A stretch of DNA of 64,000 bases, taken from positions 23,723,708 through 23,787,707 of the forward strand of contig OZ025255.1 in the NCBI GenBank assembly GCA_964019135.1, given 5' to 3'. How positions within the stretch are numbered: the first letter of the stretch is position 1; every line of letters begins with the position of its first letter. The position numbers and the translations under genes are program-made. Below the pieces are notes generated by a model. The model had not been told where the DNA came from. It saw only the letters and a program-made list of their open reading frames with translations, and did not search any database. This DNA is from Arenicola marina. Its lineage: Eukaryota; Annelida; Polychaeta; Arenicolidae. This document shows positions 47,935-61,800 of the stretch, in pieces.

Positions 47935-49149
47935 TTTATGAGTGGCATGTGGGCAGTGTATAAGTGGCATATGAGGCGTGTATGGGAGGAATATGAGTGG
48001 TATATAGACGTTACATGAGTGGTATATAGACGTTATATGAGTGGTATATGGGCTTTGTATCAGTGGTATATGGGATTTGTATCAGTGGTGTGTGGGCTGT
48101 GTATCAGTGGTATGTGGGCTGTTTATGAGTGGTGTGTGGGCTGCGTTTGAGTGATGTGTGGGCGATATATAAGTTATATACGGGATGTGTATCAGTGGTG
48201 TGTGGGCGGTGTATGAGTGGTGTGTGGGCGGTGTATGAGTGATGTGTGGGCTTTGTATGAGTGGTGTGTGGGCTGTGTATGAGTGGTGTGTGGGCTGTGT
48301 ATGAGTGGTGTGTGGGCTGTATATGAGTGGTGTGTGGGCTTTGTATGAGTGATGTGTGGGTTGTGTATGAGTGGTGTGTGGGCTGTATATGAGTGGTGTG
48401 TGGGCTTTGTATGAGTGATGTGTGGGCTGTATATGAGTGATGTGTGGGCTGTGTATGAGTGGTGTGTGGGCTTTGTATGAGTGATGTGTGGGTTGTGTAT
48501 GAGTGGTGTGTGGGCTGTGTATGAGTGGTGTGTGGGCTGTGTAAGAGTGGTGTGTGGGCTTTGTATGAGTGGTGTGTGGGCTTTGTATGAGTGATGTGTG
48601 GGTTGTGTATGAGTGGTGTGTGGGCTGTATATGAGTGGTGTGTGGGCTTTGTATGAGTGATGTGTGGGCTGTATATGAGTGATGTGTGGGTTGTGTATGA
48701 GTGGTGTGTGGGCTTTGTATGAGTGATGTGTGGGCTGTGTATGAGTGGTGTGTGGGCTGTGTATGAGTGGTGTGTGGGCTGTGTATGAGTGGTGTGTGGG
48801 CTGTGTATGAGTGGTGTGTGGGCTGTGTATGAGTGGTGTGTGGGCTGTGTATGAGTGGTGTGTGGACGGTATATGAGTTGTATATGGGATGTATATGAGT
48901 GGTGTGTGGGCTTTGTATGAGTGATGTGTGGGCTGTGTATGAGTGGTGTGTGGGCTGTGTATGAGTGGTGTGTGGGCTGTGTATGAGTGGTGTGTGGACG
49001 GTATATGAGTTGTATATGGGATGTATATGAGTGGTGTGTGGGCTTTGTATGAGTGATGTGTGGGCTGTGTATGAGTGGTGTGTGGGCTGTGTATGAGTGG
49101 TGTGTGGGCTGTGTATGAGTGGTGTGTGGGCGGTATATAAGTTGTATAT
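47935..49149. repeat. 22-bp minisatellite, left part
   Basis: About 50 copies of a 22-base unit 'ctgtgtatgagtggtgtgtg' plus 'gg', with ordered variants such as 'tttgtatgagtgatg'. Because three units make 66 bases, the minus strand has a long open frame of repeated His/Thr/Pro codons, which has no other sign of being a gene. The array is interrupted by the LINE and resumes at 51545. Confidence 0.93.
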
Positions 49150-51544
49150 ATATGGGCATTTCCCTTGTAAATTGAAGATTACATGTGATGTAAAACAAGT
49201 GACAAATATCCAGATATTTTATCTCATACCAGATCTGTAAAGGAAAATTAATTTGAAAATGTGAGATGGGATGCAGGATGCTGCAAAACATTTAAGGCCA
49301 AACTGGCAAGCCCAGATTTGGCGGAAATGCTAACAAAGTTTAGGCGATCTGTGTGTGACTTGGAGATAAACAGAGCAGCAGGGCAACTGGAAACAGCTCT
49401 TAAAGTGCTGCGAAAAGCATGGTGAAAAAGCCCAAGAAGTATGATGAGAAAGATATTAATAGAGTACCATGGTGGGATAATCATTTGGCAGAAAGCAAGA
49501 GACAAAGAGAGGTGGCTCTAGGTAAATATAGAAAACATAGAGACAATGAAATGCTAGAAGAATATCTCAGGAGAAAACGTATGTTTAAGGTGATGCATAG
49601 AAATAAAGAACAATAGTACAAGCATGAACTGAGAGTTAAGGTAAATGATGGTTTAAATAACAGAAAGCAGCTGTGGAATCTGATTAGAAATGTAAATAGA
49701 AAGTCGTCAGGCACTGGGAATACAATTACACCAAAGAGATGGTTTGACTATTACCAGAACCTCTTGAATATAGATGTAGAACTGGATCCAGAAAATGAAG
49801 CAGAAGTAGGGAAGTATATTGAAACACATGATCTTAACTGTGGGAAATGTGATGAAAATAAGCCAGAAATTCTTAATGAACATATTAGAGAGGATGAAAT
49901 AGTTAAGTGTATTGCGAGTATGCCTACAAGAAAAGCACCAGGCTGCGATGGTCGCATCATAGAACTTCTGCAGGAGGGCAAAGATTTCATTGTGCCTGAG
50001 TTACAATACTTTTTTAACAAAATTTTAGAAAGTGGAATTTATCCAGAAGGATGGCGTAAAGCGATATTGTGTCCGATCTTTAAGGGTGGAAATAAGAATG
50101 AAGAAAACAATTACAGAGGAATTACAGAGGAACAAGCAGGCTATAGAAGGGGATATGGGACAGTAGACCAAGTTTTTGTTTTGCAAGTGCTGGCACAAAA
50201 GTATTTATCAAAAAAGAAAGGCCGCTGCTATGCAATGTTTATTGACTTTTCAAAGGCCTTCGACCGGGTTCGACATCAAATGCTTTGGTTTCAGATGCTA
50301 AATAGAGGAATACATGGTTGTGTAATAAGCGTGTTAAGATCTATGTACAGCCAACTCCAATCATGTGTGCGAGTAAATAGTGGCAGGCTAACAGAATTTT
50401 TTAAATGCACAGTTGGCACGCGACGAGGATGTATGTTATCACCATTCTTATTTACATTATATTTAAATGAACTTATTGAGATGATAATTAATAGTGATGG
50501 GAAGGGAATCAGTATAAATTCAGCAAGTGAGCTTAAATGTCTGTTGTTCGCGGACGATATTGTAATTTGTGCAGATATAGTTTTTGGTCTGCAGTCACAT
50601 ATTAACACTGTAGAGAAATTCTGTAAAATGTGGGGAATGAAAGTAAATTTAGCTAAGGCAAAAGTGGTAGTCTTCAGAAATGGAGGGTGTTTGAAGAAGT
50701 ATGAAAAATGGTATTTGGGAGGCAAGAGAGTACAAGTATAAGTTCAATATACAGGTTAAAACACCAATGTGGGGATATTAATCCCAGTGTGATGTTAGAA
50801 TTGTTTCATAAAATAATATGTCCGATTTTAACGTATGAAGGGGAACTTTTGTAGCGTTGCAGCTCTTGGAGAATGTGGGCGTAGATAATTATGTGTGAAA
50901 TATCATTTGAAATGTGTTAAATATTGGTTAAAACTGTGCAGCATGCCACAGGATAGATTACCTCGAAAATGTTATGATATGTTACTAGAATTGGATATGG
51001 CGGGTAGACGAAACTGGGTGACCGAAGTAAAACATCTTTTATCAATGTATGGATTTGGGGATATATGGTGTCAACAAGGAGTAGCAGATGAGAATATATT
51101 TTTGTTCATGTTCCAGCAGAGACTGGAAGATTGTTACGATCAACACTGGCATAGCGATGTAAATAACTCACCTAAGTTATGAATGTTTAAGCAATTGAAA
51201 ACATCTCATGGCTTCTCAGAGTACCTTAGTCAAATATCTATAGTAACCAGCGAATAGCTATGGCAAGATTTCGATGTGGCAGCCATAGACTAAGAATAGA
51301 AACCGGACGTTGGATAAATATATTGCGTGAGCATAGAATCTGTCAATTGTGAATTAGAAACCAAGGAGCATTTTCTGTTTAAATGTAATTTATATGAGGA
51401 TTTGCGAAAAAAGTTTATTTTGAAACATATTTTGGATAGAAATGTTATTGTGGAAATTGACATGTTTATTTAATTTAATTACTGTTTATTTAATTTTTTA
51501 CTGTATTCATGAATTGTTCTGACGAATAAAGTTATTATTATATT
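49150..51544 (+). mobile_element. 5'-truncated LINE (non-LTR retrotransposon)
   Basis: A reverse-transcriptase frame (49764-50741) has the fingers motif KAPGCDG, PEGWRKAILCPIFKGG, NNYRGI, the catalytic FIDFSKAFDRV, RRGCMLSPFLFTLYLNEL and the active-site box LLFADDIVI near 50541-50567. Between NNYRGI and EEQAGYRRG several dozen residues usual for the family are missing, so there is an internal deletion. The C-terminal part continues at 50895-51182 and beyond in broken frames, ending with a C..ETKEHFLFKC..Y..LR motif. The 3' end has AATAAA (51525-51530) and a TTATTATTAT-type tail. TAAGTTGTATAT flanks it at 49138-49149 and 51545-51556. No endonuclease is visible. The clade is not resolved; the element is inactive. 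Confidence 0.88.
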
Positions 51545-51770
51545 TAAGTTGTATATGGGCTGTGTATGAGTGGTATGTGGGCTGTATATGAGTGGTGTGT
51601 GGGCGGTATCTGAGTTGTATAGGGGATGTGTATGAGTGGTATGTGGGCGGGCTATGCGTGTTTTGTGAGCGGCATATGAGTGGTGCATGTGTGGGCGGTA
51701 TATGAGGCGTGTATAGGCGGTATGTAAAAGGCATATAGGCGGTATTTAAGTGGTATGTTCACGTTCTATG
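51545..51770. repeat. 22-bp minisatellite, right part
   Basis: Continuation of the array at 47935-49149 after the LINE, with more diverged units such as 'gggcggtatatgaggcgtgt'. It fades into unique sequence near 51770. Confidence 0.85.
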
Positions 51771-54700
51771 AGAGTCCTTTATCTTAATGATAACACGAGG
51801 TTTCACTGCCTGTACGAGCCACTTGTATGAAATTAATTCTGGTTAACAATGAGTAACACACCACGGGATCCTTAATTAGATGAACCTCATTGATAACTGG
51901 TATTATAATAGGGGTTTACCATGTAATATTTCTTGCGAGGGCGTACCGCTGAAGACCTACTGGAGTATCGCTATATAGGAAGCTAGCTGTAGCTATAACA
52001 GGTGCGTTACATCACCATGCATCATGCATAATGGGGCAATTGAACGAGTTAATAAGTCAAAACAGTAGCAAGTCCTGCATTGGTATTATGGAAATCACGA
52101 GAGCCTAGATGGTGCGAAGATCTCAACAATCAGGTACCGAACATTCTTGACTTAAACACGCCAAAGTGATTTCATTCACCAATCTATGACATGACTTTGG
52201 ACTCACAAGCGGCATTGAACGAAAATCTAAATGACGAGATTTTGATTCATACATCTATAATTTATCGATTGGTCATGGTGTGCTTATATGCCTAATAAAT
52301 ATATATAATATATATTTATATATATATATATTATATATATACATATATATATGCATGTTCGATTTGTTCTGTCGCAAAAGCTGGGCGATCACTTCCACAG
52401 ATAACAACAGTTAACAAACCCAGCTGTATAGAGTGTTTGTGCTCCACATTGTAGATCTGTAAGTAGGATATTTTGTTGCGACGAAACGACCAAAGACCTA
52501 ACCTGAGAGTTCACAGTTCACAGTTCATTTCATTTATTTTAGACAAAAATAATGGTGGCGTCTTGTTCAATCTTCCGGATTTGTACTTGGGGCTGAACTC
52601 AAACACGAAATTTAAATGGCCAGGTTCGAGTTATCAACCCGATCGCTGATTCTCGACCCTTTCCTGCCCCCACCACCACCAACACCACCCCCACCAGCGC
52701 CAGTTTTAGAGTGGTGTTAGTATTCTAAACACACACCTCTCCCCGTCGCCCCCCCCCCCCCATCCCACCGCCGCCTACCCCTGTCATCAGTTACATTAAT
52801 TTGGAAGCGCTCAAGTGACGCTAGTAAAAAATATGTGCCTCACAATTGCCCTCGCCCCCGATCTATATTACAGATATATCCCTCATCTCCATTCCCCCTC
52901 CCCTCGCCCACCGTTATAGCTCTCGGCGCGTAGTGTATGCCTCAATGCATCCCAATACTTCATAGCTGAATATCGATTGCTGGTGAGCCACGAGAGGCAC
53001 GAACAGCTTGCAATGGCGTGGGCTACATCTGTCGATTCCTGGCGCTTATTTCGCATGATCAAGATTAACGTTGATGTCTAGGCGTGGAGAGCGGGGCTGA
53101 GGGCGGATGGGGCACGCCGGAATCATTATTTTCACGCCGAGGCCGAGAACTCTTAGAGAAAATGGGGCTCTATATCAGTGACGTACCACCCACCCCGCCC
53201 CACCACCCGCGACCCTTAATACCCAACCTTCCCCCCCTTGGTGTAATTCTTGGCCTAAACGCAAAAACTTGTTTGATAAATGTGTGTATGTTTAAGCTGA
53301 ATGCCCCGGCCTGGGACGTTGCCTGTTGATTGGTTGACTGGTTATTCAGGACGCTTTAACCACTTTTGGTCATATCGCGTCAATGGGAGAAGGAAAGGGG
53401 AGTGACGCCTTGTTTTCGGGGCTAACCCGCTACTCTTTACGTAGATAGAAACATGGTATCTTTATCCTGCGACCCCACAGACATGGCCACAGCAGGGCTC
53501 GAACTACGGATCCACGTGCCTTTAGGCTCTCAGGTGGCCAGAGCACTCAATGGGAACGCCCTAGCCCACTGAGCTATCGCGCCGGCCGCCCGTGGCCTGT
53601 TGAGGCTTTCGTTGTGTGGCTGTGTACTGAAAGTCGGGGCCCAGGTATTATGCCCCGTCAAGCCATAGAGAGCCTTCAAACAGTGTGTGCAGGTTAGGCG
53701 AGCGGTATTTCGCTCTTTACAGAGGGATTATGTTGATGAAATTACATAATTACATGATTGTTGGGGCAGAGGGAGGGGGCTGGCGGGGGGGGGGGGGGCA
53801 GGGAGGTAACGGACATTTAGGAAAATTCAGAGCAAGATTTTATTTAACAAAAGAAAAACATAGCCCCTCCTAGATATTTTATGGTCCGTCCTTAATGCTT
53901 GGTGCGCCGAATATATCAGGCGTGACTCCACGGCTCACCTGATGCGGTTAGACAGGCCTGTAACAAACACACGCTTGTAACGCCCAGTGTAACTCACCAC
54001 CCGTCTATAGTGGGATATACACTGTTGGTATTATTGGCCACGTGTATACACACGAAGGCCGAACTGGGACCGAAAATATCGAGACGATAGCACCAGTTTC
54101 GACAAAAAATGCCCAAGGTGTAGGTGCCAAGGCTCTAGCCCTGGTACATGCCTCTCTTACCACGCCCGTAAACGGAGAAGGGTGAGAGCCATGCCGCTCA
54201 ACGGGCCTAAAATCAGAAATCGCGGACCGGTGGCTCAATTTGAAAGTCCTAACAGAATAAATATGCAGTGCCTACCCGTCAAGTTGCTCCATTAGATTCC
54301 TGAAGCTTTTATGAATTTCGTCGGCCAGTCATTTCTTTGGTCGGTAGTGTATTTTCTTGTAATCCGGACAATTTGTGTCCTCTCTCGCTTCGTTTTCAAT
54401 GCTCCGCCACTCGCGGGAAGTAAACAAACTTAGCGTGAGCACTCGATGCCAGGCGGCGTTTGCTGACACTTACTGACTGATATTAAATATTGATTTCTCC
54501 TTCTTGGATCGTAATCATTATTTAAAGCTGGCCATGCCTCGTTTTTCCCCTGTGTAATATTGTCTTAGACACTTGCACCCAATTGCAAACTCTCTTTGCG
54601 ATAGATTTAGCGTTGCGTTATGGGACATACTGGCAAATTGTCCATTCGTTTATGATTGCACTAAACATGTTGGATCCTATGCGTGTATGTCCTTTAAAAC

Positions 54701-55100
54701 ACTTCCTGCTTGTGTAAACTCTTATCAACAATATATGGTTTGTGATCAGTCAACAAAGAAAAACAAATGTGCGACTTTTGATGACGTACTTCAAAAGAAA
54801 GCGACACATTCCTGTACGCGAAGGACCAGTCTGGGAAACATATATGTATATATGGTAGTTAAGGCTGAAGCCACTACCGTGGCATTGCCATACATATATA
54901 TGAACAGTCCATGACTCCAAGTGAGTAATCTCACCCCATGCTCCAGCTCTTAGTATTGATTGCCCTTGGGGCTCCGATTTGATTTATACAGCAGCGCGGT
55001 TATGAGTGATCAAGCCAGATGCACTGACATCCATTGCCCTCTGCGCGACCCCTACACACCCAGGTTACATCACAGTGTGGGTGCGGGAGTCGGTCACGAT
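51771..55100. other. intergenic region before STRA6-like B
   Basis: No exon with family motifs. It contains an AT dinucleotide stretch (about 52298-52352), C/G homopolymers (52749-52762, 53788-53799), a full SINE family 1 copy (53328-53590), and otherwise unique DNA. The 54280-54920 part is the least repetitive and could hold regulatory sequence or an unrecognised exon, but I cannot support one. Homology to the upstream region of copy A starts near 55110. Confidence 0.5.
53328..53590 (-). mobile_element. SINE family 1, full-length copy
   Basis: On the minus strand it begins with a tRNA-like head containing GATAGCTCAGTGGGCTAGGG (A box). The B-box position reads 'agttcgagccc', and the body matches the copies at 41446 and 62355. 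The 3' end is again rich in 'aaccagtcaaccaat'-type units. Confidence 0.8.
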
Positions 55101-55807
55101 AACAATGTTGGGGCGATTGTTTTTTAGACAAGGACGAAACTGGCTCAGGGAACCTCCCGGACCACGAAAAGATGAGATGAATGAGTCCATGATGTGTTGT
55201 CATTAGTATATGATGTGTTGACGGATCAGTGTTATTTCCCCCGGTATCTGTGGTTCAGTTCTCCGCAAGCGGTGTGAGTGAGGCTTTTACGTTAATAGAA
55301 TGATAGTGTGAGCAGCCACCACTAGATACATACATATCGTGACGGAGCGTCTGAAACTAGGTTGTTCTTCCCTCGGGGTCTCTTTTAAAGACATACACGC
55401 ATAGCGCTCCAACATGTTTAATTGCGATCATAAATGGATGGACGTGCCATTAGCCAGTAGGTCCTATGCCCCATAACTGTCCGAAGTAAGTGCGCGAAAG
55501 CGACCGCAAAGAATGCTTGTAACTTGGCGCAATTTGTCATATTTCCAACAAATGTAAATACCATGGCAATAGCCCGAATTAGGGTGATCGATCTTTAAGG
55601 GGTGGTTTTGCTCTCTTCAGCAGGTCATGGCAAGCTGTCTGTGCGGCCACCCCATTCTCGTCGTCGAAAGAAGGAACAGCTTAAAGGAACTTTACGGCCG
55701 TACAACCGTCCATGACGTGACTTCATCATCACTGAACTTGTAGCACGTGGATATAGAAATATATTTTTCATACGTATAAAGATATACCGAAATATTCCTA
55801 AACAAAC

Positions 55808-58800
55808 ATGGCGAATGTTACAGGCATTTGTGCCTTCATTATGACCTTGCCGCTGGTCTTCGATTCGTGGAACACCACCGACAAGCTGGATTACTACGAG
55901 GACCACTTGGTGGGGTTCGATTCCCTTTCCCCGGAGACGCGGTCCTGGTCGGCAGGATACCTGACGTCATCAGTGCTCCAAGTGCTGGGGATACCCATCG
56001 GATGCGGTGATGAGGCCACCTCGGCGGATGTAGACGACAGCTGGGGCGCCACTGAGACGCGTAACACCTTCGTAGGCATCCGCATGGCGTAAGTAGTCTC
56101 GTTCCTGGCCTCAACCGAGGTCGTTCATGCTAGGGCGAACCATTATCACAACATATCTCACGTATTACTCATCCCTACCACTGACATCATATATAAAATC
56201 GATTTCCTGGGTTCTAACATGGAAGATGAATCCAACCGACCCGCTAGTTACTTTAAACTATCATTAACTATTAATTGATAAGGCATTTGGGAGCGGGTGT
56301 ATGGGGGTCAGGAGGGGATGGTGCGTCTCATTTGATGCCATTTGGATCGTTGCGTATTCTATTGCCGGGAAAGGTAATTACGCCAGGGATATAGATGTCA
56401 GCCCGGCAAATTGCGCACTAATGATGATAACATTGTTTTAATATGAAGGACCTGTAGCAATTAACATGAGAAATTTCGGAATTCATGCATGGATCTTATA
56501 TTAAAATTGGTAGTTACAGTTTGCAAGCAATTAACCAGTCGATGGCAAGTCAGCATAAAACAATATATAGTCCGCGATTTGTAACGAACTAGGTAGATGT
56601 GACATTGTCCATATAGATTCGACCCGGATTACGCCAACCAGACGGAACCGCCGCTGATAGAGGCAACAGAGGCTCCCTACAATGCAACAGACTACTGCGA
56701 CGAGGCCGCCGTGGATGAATACCAAAAGGCCATCGTCTTGATCATGTTGCCCGTCGCGGTAAGGGATCTCAAAACTCAAATAGACCATGATACTCATTGC
56801 TGTGGAGACTATGTCTTTCACTGCTGTGGAGACCATGTCATTCACTGCTGTGAAGACCATGTCATTCACTGCTGTGGGGACCATGTCATTCACTGCTGTG
56901 GGGACCATGTCATTCACTGCTGTGGGGACCATGTCATTTACTGCTGTGGGGACCATGCCATTCACTGCTGTGAAGACCATGTCATTCACTGCTGTGGAGA
57001 TCATGTCATTCACTGCTGTGGAGACCATGTCATTCACTGCTGTGAAGACCATGTCATTCACTGCTGTGGAGATCATGTCATTCACTGCTGTGGAGACCAT
57101 GTCATTCACTGCTGTGGAGACCATGTTATTCACTGCTGTGGAGACCATGTCATTCACTGCTGTGGCGACCATGCCACTCACTGCTGTGAAGACCATGTCA
57201 TTCACTGCTGTGGAGATCATGTCATTCACTGCTGTGGAGACCATGGCATTCACTGCTGTGTGGACCATGTCATTCACTGCTGTGGAGACCATGCCATTCA
57301 CTGCTGTGGAGACCATGTCATTCTCTCCGCCAGATATGCATATGGCGTTGGTTCTAGTGTTAATGGGACATATCACTGCATATATCCTGTTCGGGCCATC
57401 CGGCGATGCTATATGATAAGATTTAATGCTGAGATACACCCATCTAGTAAGAGAAGCAATGTCATGAGCATTTTCGCCCACGGACCAATATAAATGTCAC
57501 TCTGATAGGTAGATTCCAGCCCAATCGAACGTTTTTCACAATTACAATTGCAATTGCAAAGTGAGCGATGACTTTAATAGGGGTTTGGAAGGGGGTGGGG
57601 GGGGGGGGGGGGAGTCGAGTGTCCACTATTGAATGTCAATTTCCACGACGTTCCGTGTCGCTTTTTCTCAAAAAATCTTTGTTGATGTCGCTTTTTTATA
57701 TCCTCAGTGTCGAAATGTTGGGGGTCAATGTCGAATATCGATTTTTCAAATATGCCTGTGTTGTCTGTCGCTATTTATTCCGCCCAGACCCCCTCTAAAC
57801 CTTGTGCGTTATTCATGAACAACACTTAATCTACGCATCACATTTCCAAGCGTCGTTTTGCATATAATGACGCATACACTAGGCTGTTCTACATGCCACT
57901 CAAAGGATATATGGTAGTGCCAGCAATTAAGAAATCTACAATGGTCGCAACATCAGTAACTGTTTAATGGACCAGTCAGACATCATGCGTGAGCTTTACT
58001 TGCTTTCATAATGCTGGACTTAGTGGCATGATTGGCCGGAACTAAGCGAGTGCGATACCTTTCGTCTTGCTGAAGTATCATGTCTCTGAGCCGCTGAGCG
58101 AAACTCTTGTTATTTTGCTTTCTCCTAAGTCATAGATCAGTCTTAGACCAAATATTCAATTTATCTTTTTGTCGCCCTTACAGTTAGGTATCATCTTTAT
58201 TCTGATGTTCCTCCGAAGAAGGCAGAAGTTATGCTTGGGTTGCTGTGGCGGACGGCCTTACCTGGTTTAGTAAGTCAGTCAATTGTTTCGGGAGACTATA
58301 TACACATACATATATCGAGAGATAACATATGTTTCAACATATGTTTCAAATCATGCCTCACTGGTAAAAACGGCAGGATTAAATTATTTGACGTTATGCC
58401 AGATGTCTAACTTTGCATCACATTTACAACCCAAACAGGACATTTCAACGTAGGTATACATCTGCCCCCCACCCCCTCCGCCTCCGCCCAGGTCGGTCCT
58501 CCACAATTCTTACCACATGGCTTACGAGTTACTAACATTTACTCAAATTACCCGTATCGTGGGATCTAAAATGGACCACATACCCCATTATAATTCGTGC
58601 TGTGACCAAGGTTATATATGGGTGACTAACTGTATTTTCTATTCCTCAACCCTAGTCGACTTCAATAACCCATATCATGGGCTCTAAAATGCGACCCCAT
58701 ACCCCATTATAATGATATAACTAAATCGTTCTGTGGCCACGGTTGCTGGATACATAGGTGACTAATTGTATCCTAGCTCTGCCGACTCCAATAACCCATA

Positions 58801-61800
58801 TCGCGGGCTCTAAAATGGGACCATATACCCCATCATAATGATAATGTATTTCGGAACCTTTCCTCAGCCCGGTTGACTTCGTGGATGAGCACGGCCGGGT
58901 GTGGGCCTTCGCCGCGGTCTTCGCCCTCATGGCATACCGCGCTCTCATGCTGTTCGAGGGAGAATACTTCTGGAAGCCTGATGAATTCGACGACCCAGTT
59001 TGGATGAAGAGCTACAAATGGTGCAAAGGTCAGTATACATCCTGATGCATCCTGATATATATATGGCATTATGTCAGCATAGATCTTGTCATATTTACGA
59101 TGACATCTTGGTGAAGATGGATGATAAGTGATTGATGATAACTTATGGATGATAAGTGCTTGATGATAACTTATGTGTGATAAGTGATTGATGATAACTT
59201 ATGGATAATAAGTGATTGATGATAACTTATGGATGATAAATTTTTGATGAAAAATTATTAAAAATATTAACATAGTGATGATCATTCATCGATGGCGACG
59301 TATTACTACAATATCAAATTATCATAATGCGTATATTAATAATATTTGTATGATATTTATATTGTTCCATGATATCTATGCTTGACAGTATTTGTGGGTA
59401 TGCTGAACATCTTTATTCTCGGGGTCGCGTACTACCCACTATTGGCCTGTCTCACCAATCGAAGACTCATCGCTGCCAATGTCCTCGGCTTCCTCTTCGT
59501 CATCCCCTGGTAAGTACGTGTGTCTACGCATCCGTTACAGCGTGGCCGTATTCACGTATTCATCGCACGATACAAAACAAGGAGGAGGGTTATGAGGAGA
59601 GCCGGGGGGATTTACCGACCTTCACGATGCTGTCGTTACACCAGGACACCATCGGAAGGACACTGCCGTTTTGCAAGGATGCCAAAGCCATATATATACA
59701 CATGTAAACAAGTAACTATATCGGTATATATTTCTGAGTGTTGCAGGCTGTCGATATAACGTTGTCATGTTTGTTTCTCTCTGTAGGGCGGCATTCACGG
59801 TCTTGTTACTCTTTGTCTGTCCATTGTCCCATGATGGCCAAACGGTAAGACCTCTATATATAGAATTATATATATCACTTTCCTTTGGCCTAAAGCAATA
59901 ACGTTCTGATTTAACCCATCTAAACTTTACGAAGACTGAACAAGAATTTCTATATTACACTAGAAGACGTTGGACGCTGGCGGCGTTTTAATGTGTTTTA
60001 ATGTCCCTGGCAGATTTGAGTGCTTTGTTTTCTTTGATTTCGTAACATGCTGCTTTGTAACGTCAAAAGCTCTTGTTTTACGTAAATCATACAAATGTTT
60101 TACATCTGACCAATTCTCTCAGTATATGTGACCGTTTTTCTGTATATGATATATCACATCATGGTGGTAATTGGGCCCATGCAGTCTTATTGATAAGTTG
60201 AAGTCAAATTCATCAATGTTATAAAGTCCCATATAACATGTAGGCCCATATTTTCCTCGAATTTGCGCGACAAAAGCACTAACGTGAGTAAGCAATGCGA
60301 TGTAATTTTAGTCGAACTGAGTTTACCTTTGTACAGCAATGTTATCCTCTTTGATAAGATCGAGAACAAAGGTTCATGTCAACGCTCCTAAGGTGCTAGC
60401 AGACGCACTGTTGCAAAATTGTCAGAGCCATCGCGGGAACTTCTCGGAAAATTTTGTACTAACACGTGACTCATTTTTTAGTTTTACTTTAGACTTTTAA
60501 TGTCAGGGCCACGCAATCGCTCAGTATAAAGCAAAGGGTCTGCTAAAGCAAAACGTCTGTCCGTTCTTTTCCTCAACTCTGCATATTCTAATATGAAATC
60601 GTCATAACATATTTCATAGGATATGGTAGGCATCCTGCAGCTGATATTCACCATACCGATGCTGTTTTGCTACGTGGCCCTCTTCGTTGCCTATATCTGG
60701 GACTTTGTTATCAATGTGAGACGCCGTTGTTTGAAGGTCAGTCCTACATCAGTGGTGACGTCACACTGGTTTATTGCCGTATATCATAATAGATTTTAAC
60801 GATTCAATGATTTTTAACAATCGATTTTATCATGTATTATATAAAGCATAAATGAAATAACTTGCGGCTATTTTTAGAAAGAAAAATCAACAATATTTGG
60901 CAGTATGACTATATTTGGCTGCTTCGTGTTCTTTATTTAAGCTCCCGCCTAAATCACAGCGCAAACAACATGCGTATATCTATACACAGGCTCTGTGGGC
61001 ACAAAAACCATCCCAAACGTGAGTTAAACTCATCTATAACCCGTGAAAAAGATTTTTCTGCAGTATTAATACTATGCTTAACCTAACTATTCCATACTTG
61101 TCTATGGCGGGTGAACCTTCAGTGACCTTCTAGCGAAGCTCTGCAGTAACTAATCAAACTTTCCTTTTACCATAATGTGAGCAAAAGCCCCATCGTTGGT
61201 CTTAAACTACAGCATATATCTATAGATTCGAATTTACGCATCCACAGTTATTCGGTAGATTTGTAAATCAATATCAGTAGATTTGTAACTTGAGTCAGTC
61301 TGGGAACCCCGCCCCCCGTTAGATTTCACTGATATGCCTCGGACATTGCTTCAGGTTCTACGAATCTACGGAATCTCGTCCTTTCTTTGTGACTGAATGA
61401 ACCGTGCGGCAATAAGGCAATGTGACATATTTCTTGTTCCAGGGCCACGTCCGTAATCGGTAGAGTTAAGAAAAAGGTCACTTATGAACAAGTTGTAGGT
61501 AAGTGGTGAGATTTCAGTGTGACCTAGATTCCAATTGGGGCATGCATTATACTAGTAATCGATACTATGTGAAGTGGTGATCACAATATGTTCAAAGCTC
61601 TAATTTAAGCCTTCAGTGCAGGATTTATGTATTTGCCGATGAATAACTTTATCAATATCAATCCAAATAGCGAAAAATATATGGATATATCACCACTATT
61701 TATAACGCTCCCCAATTCCTTGATGGGTACAGATGTATGATAACGTGCAGCACCAGGATAATGCCCGATATATTGCTCCCGCTATGTATATTCAGCCATA

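Noticed and set aside
48104-49291. 395-codon minus-strand frame rich in His, Thr and Pro
   Set aside because: It is the 22-bp minisatellite read in a frame where three units make 66 bases. There is no start context, domain or conservation, and its upstream end runs into the 5' part of the LINE.
54573-54914. 113-codon frame with many cysteines (54573-54914)
   Set aside because: It has no domain pattern, no supporting splice sites and no copy in the other duplicated unit. It may be chance in unique DNA.
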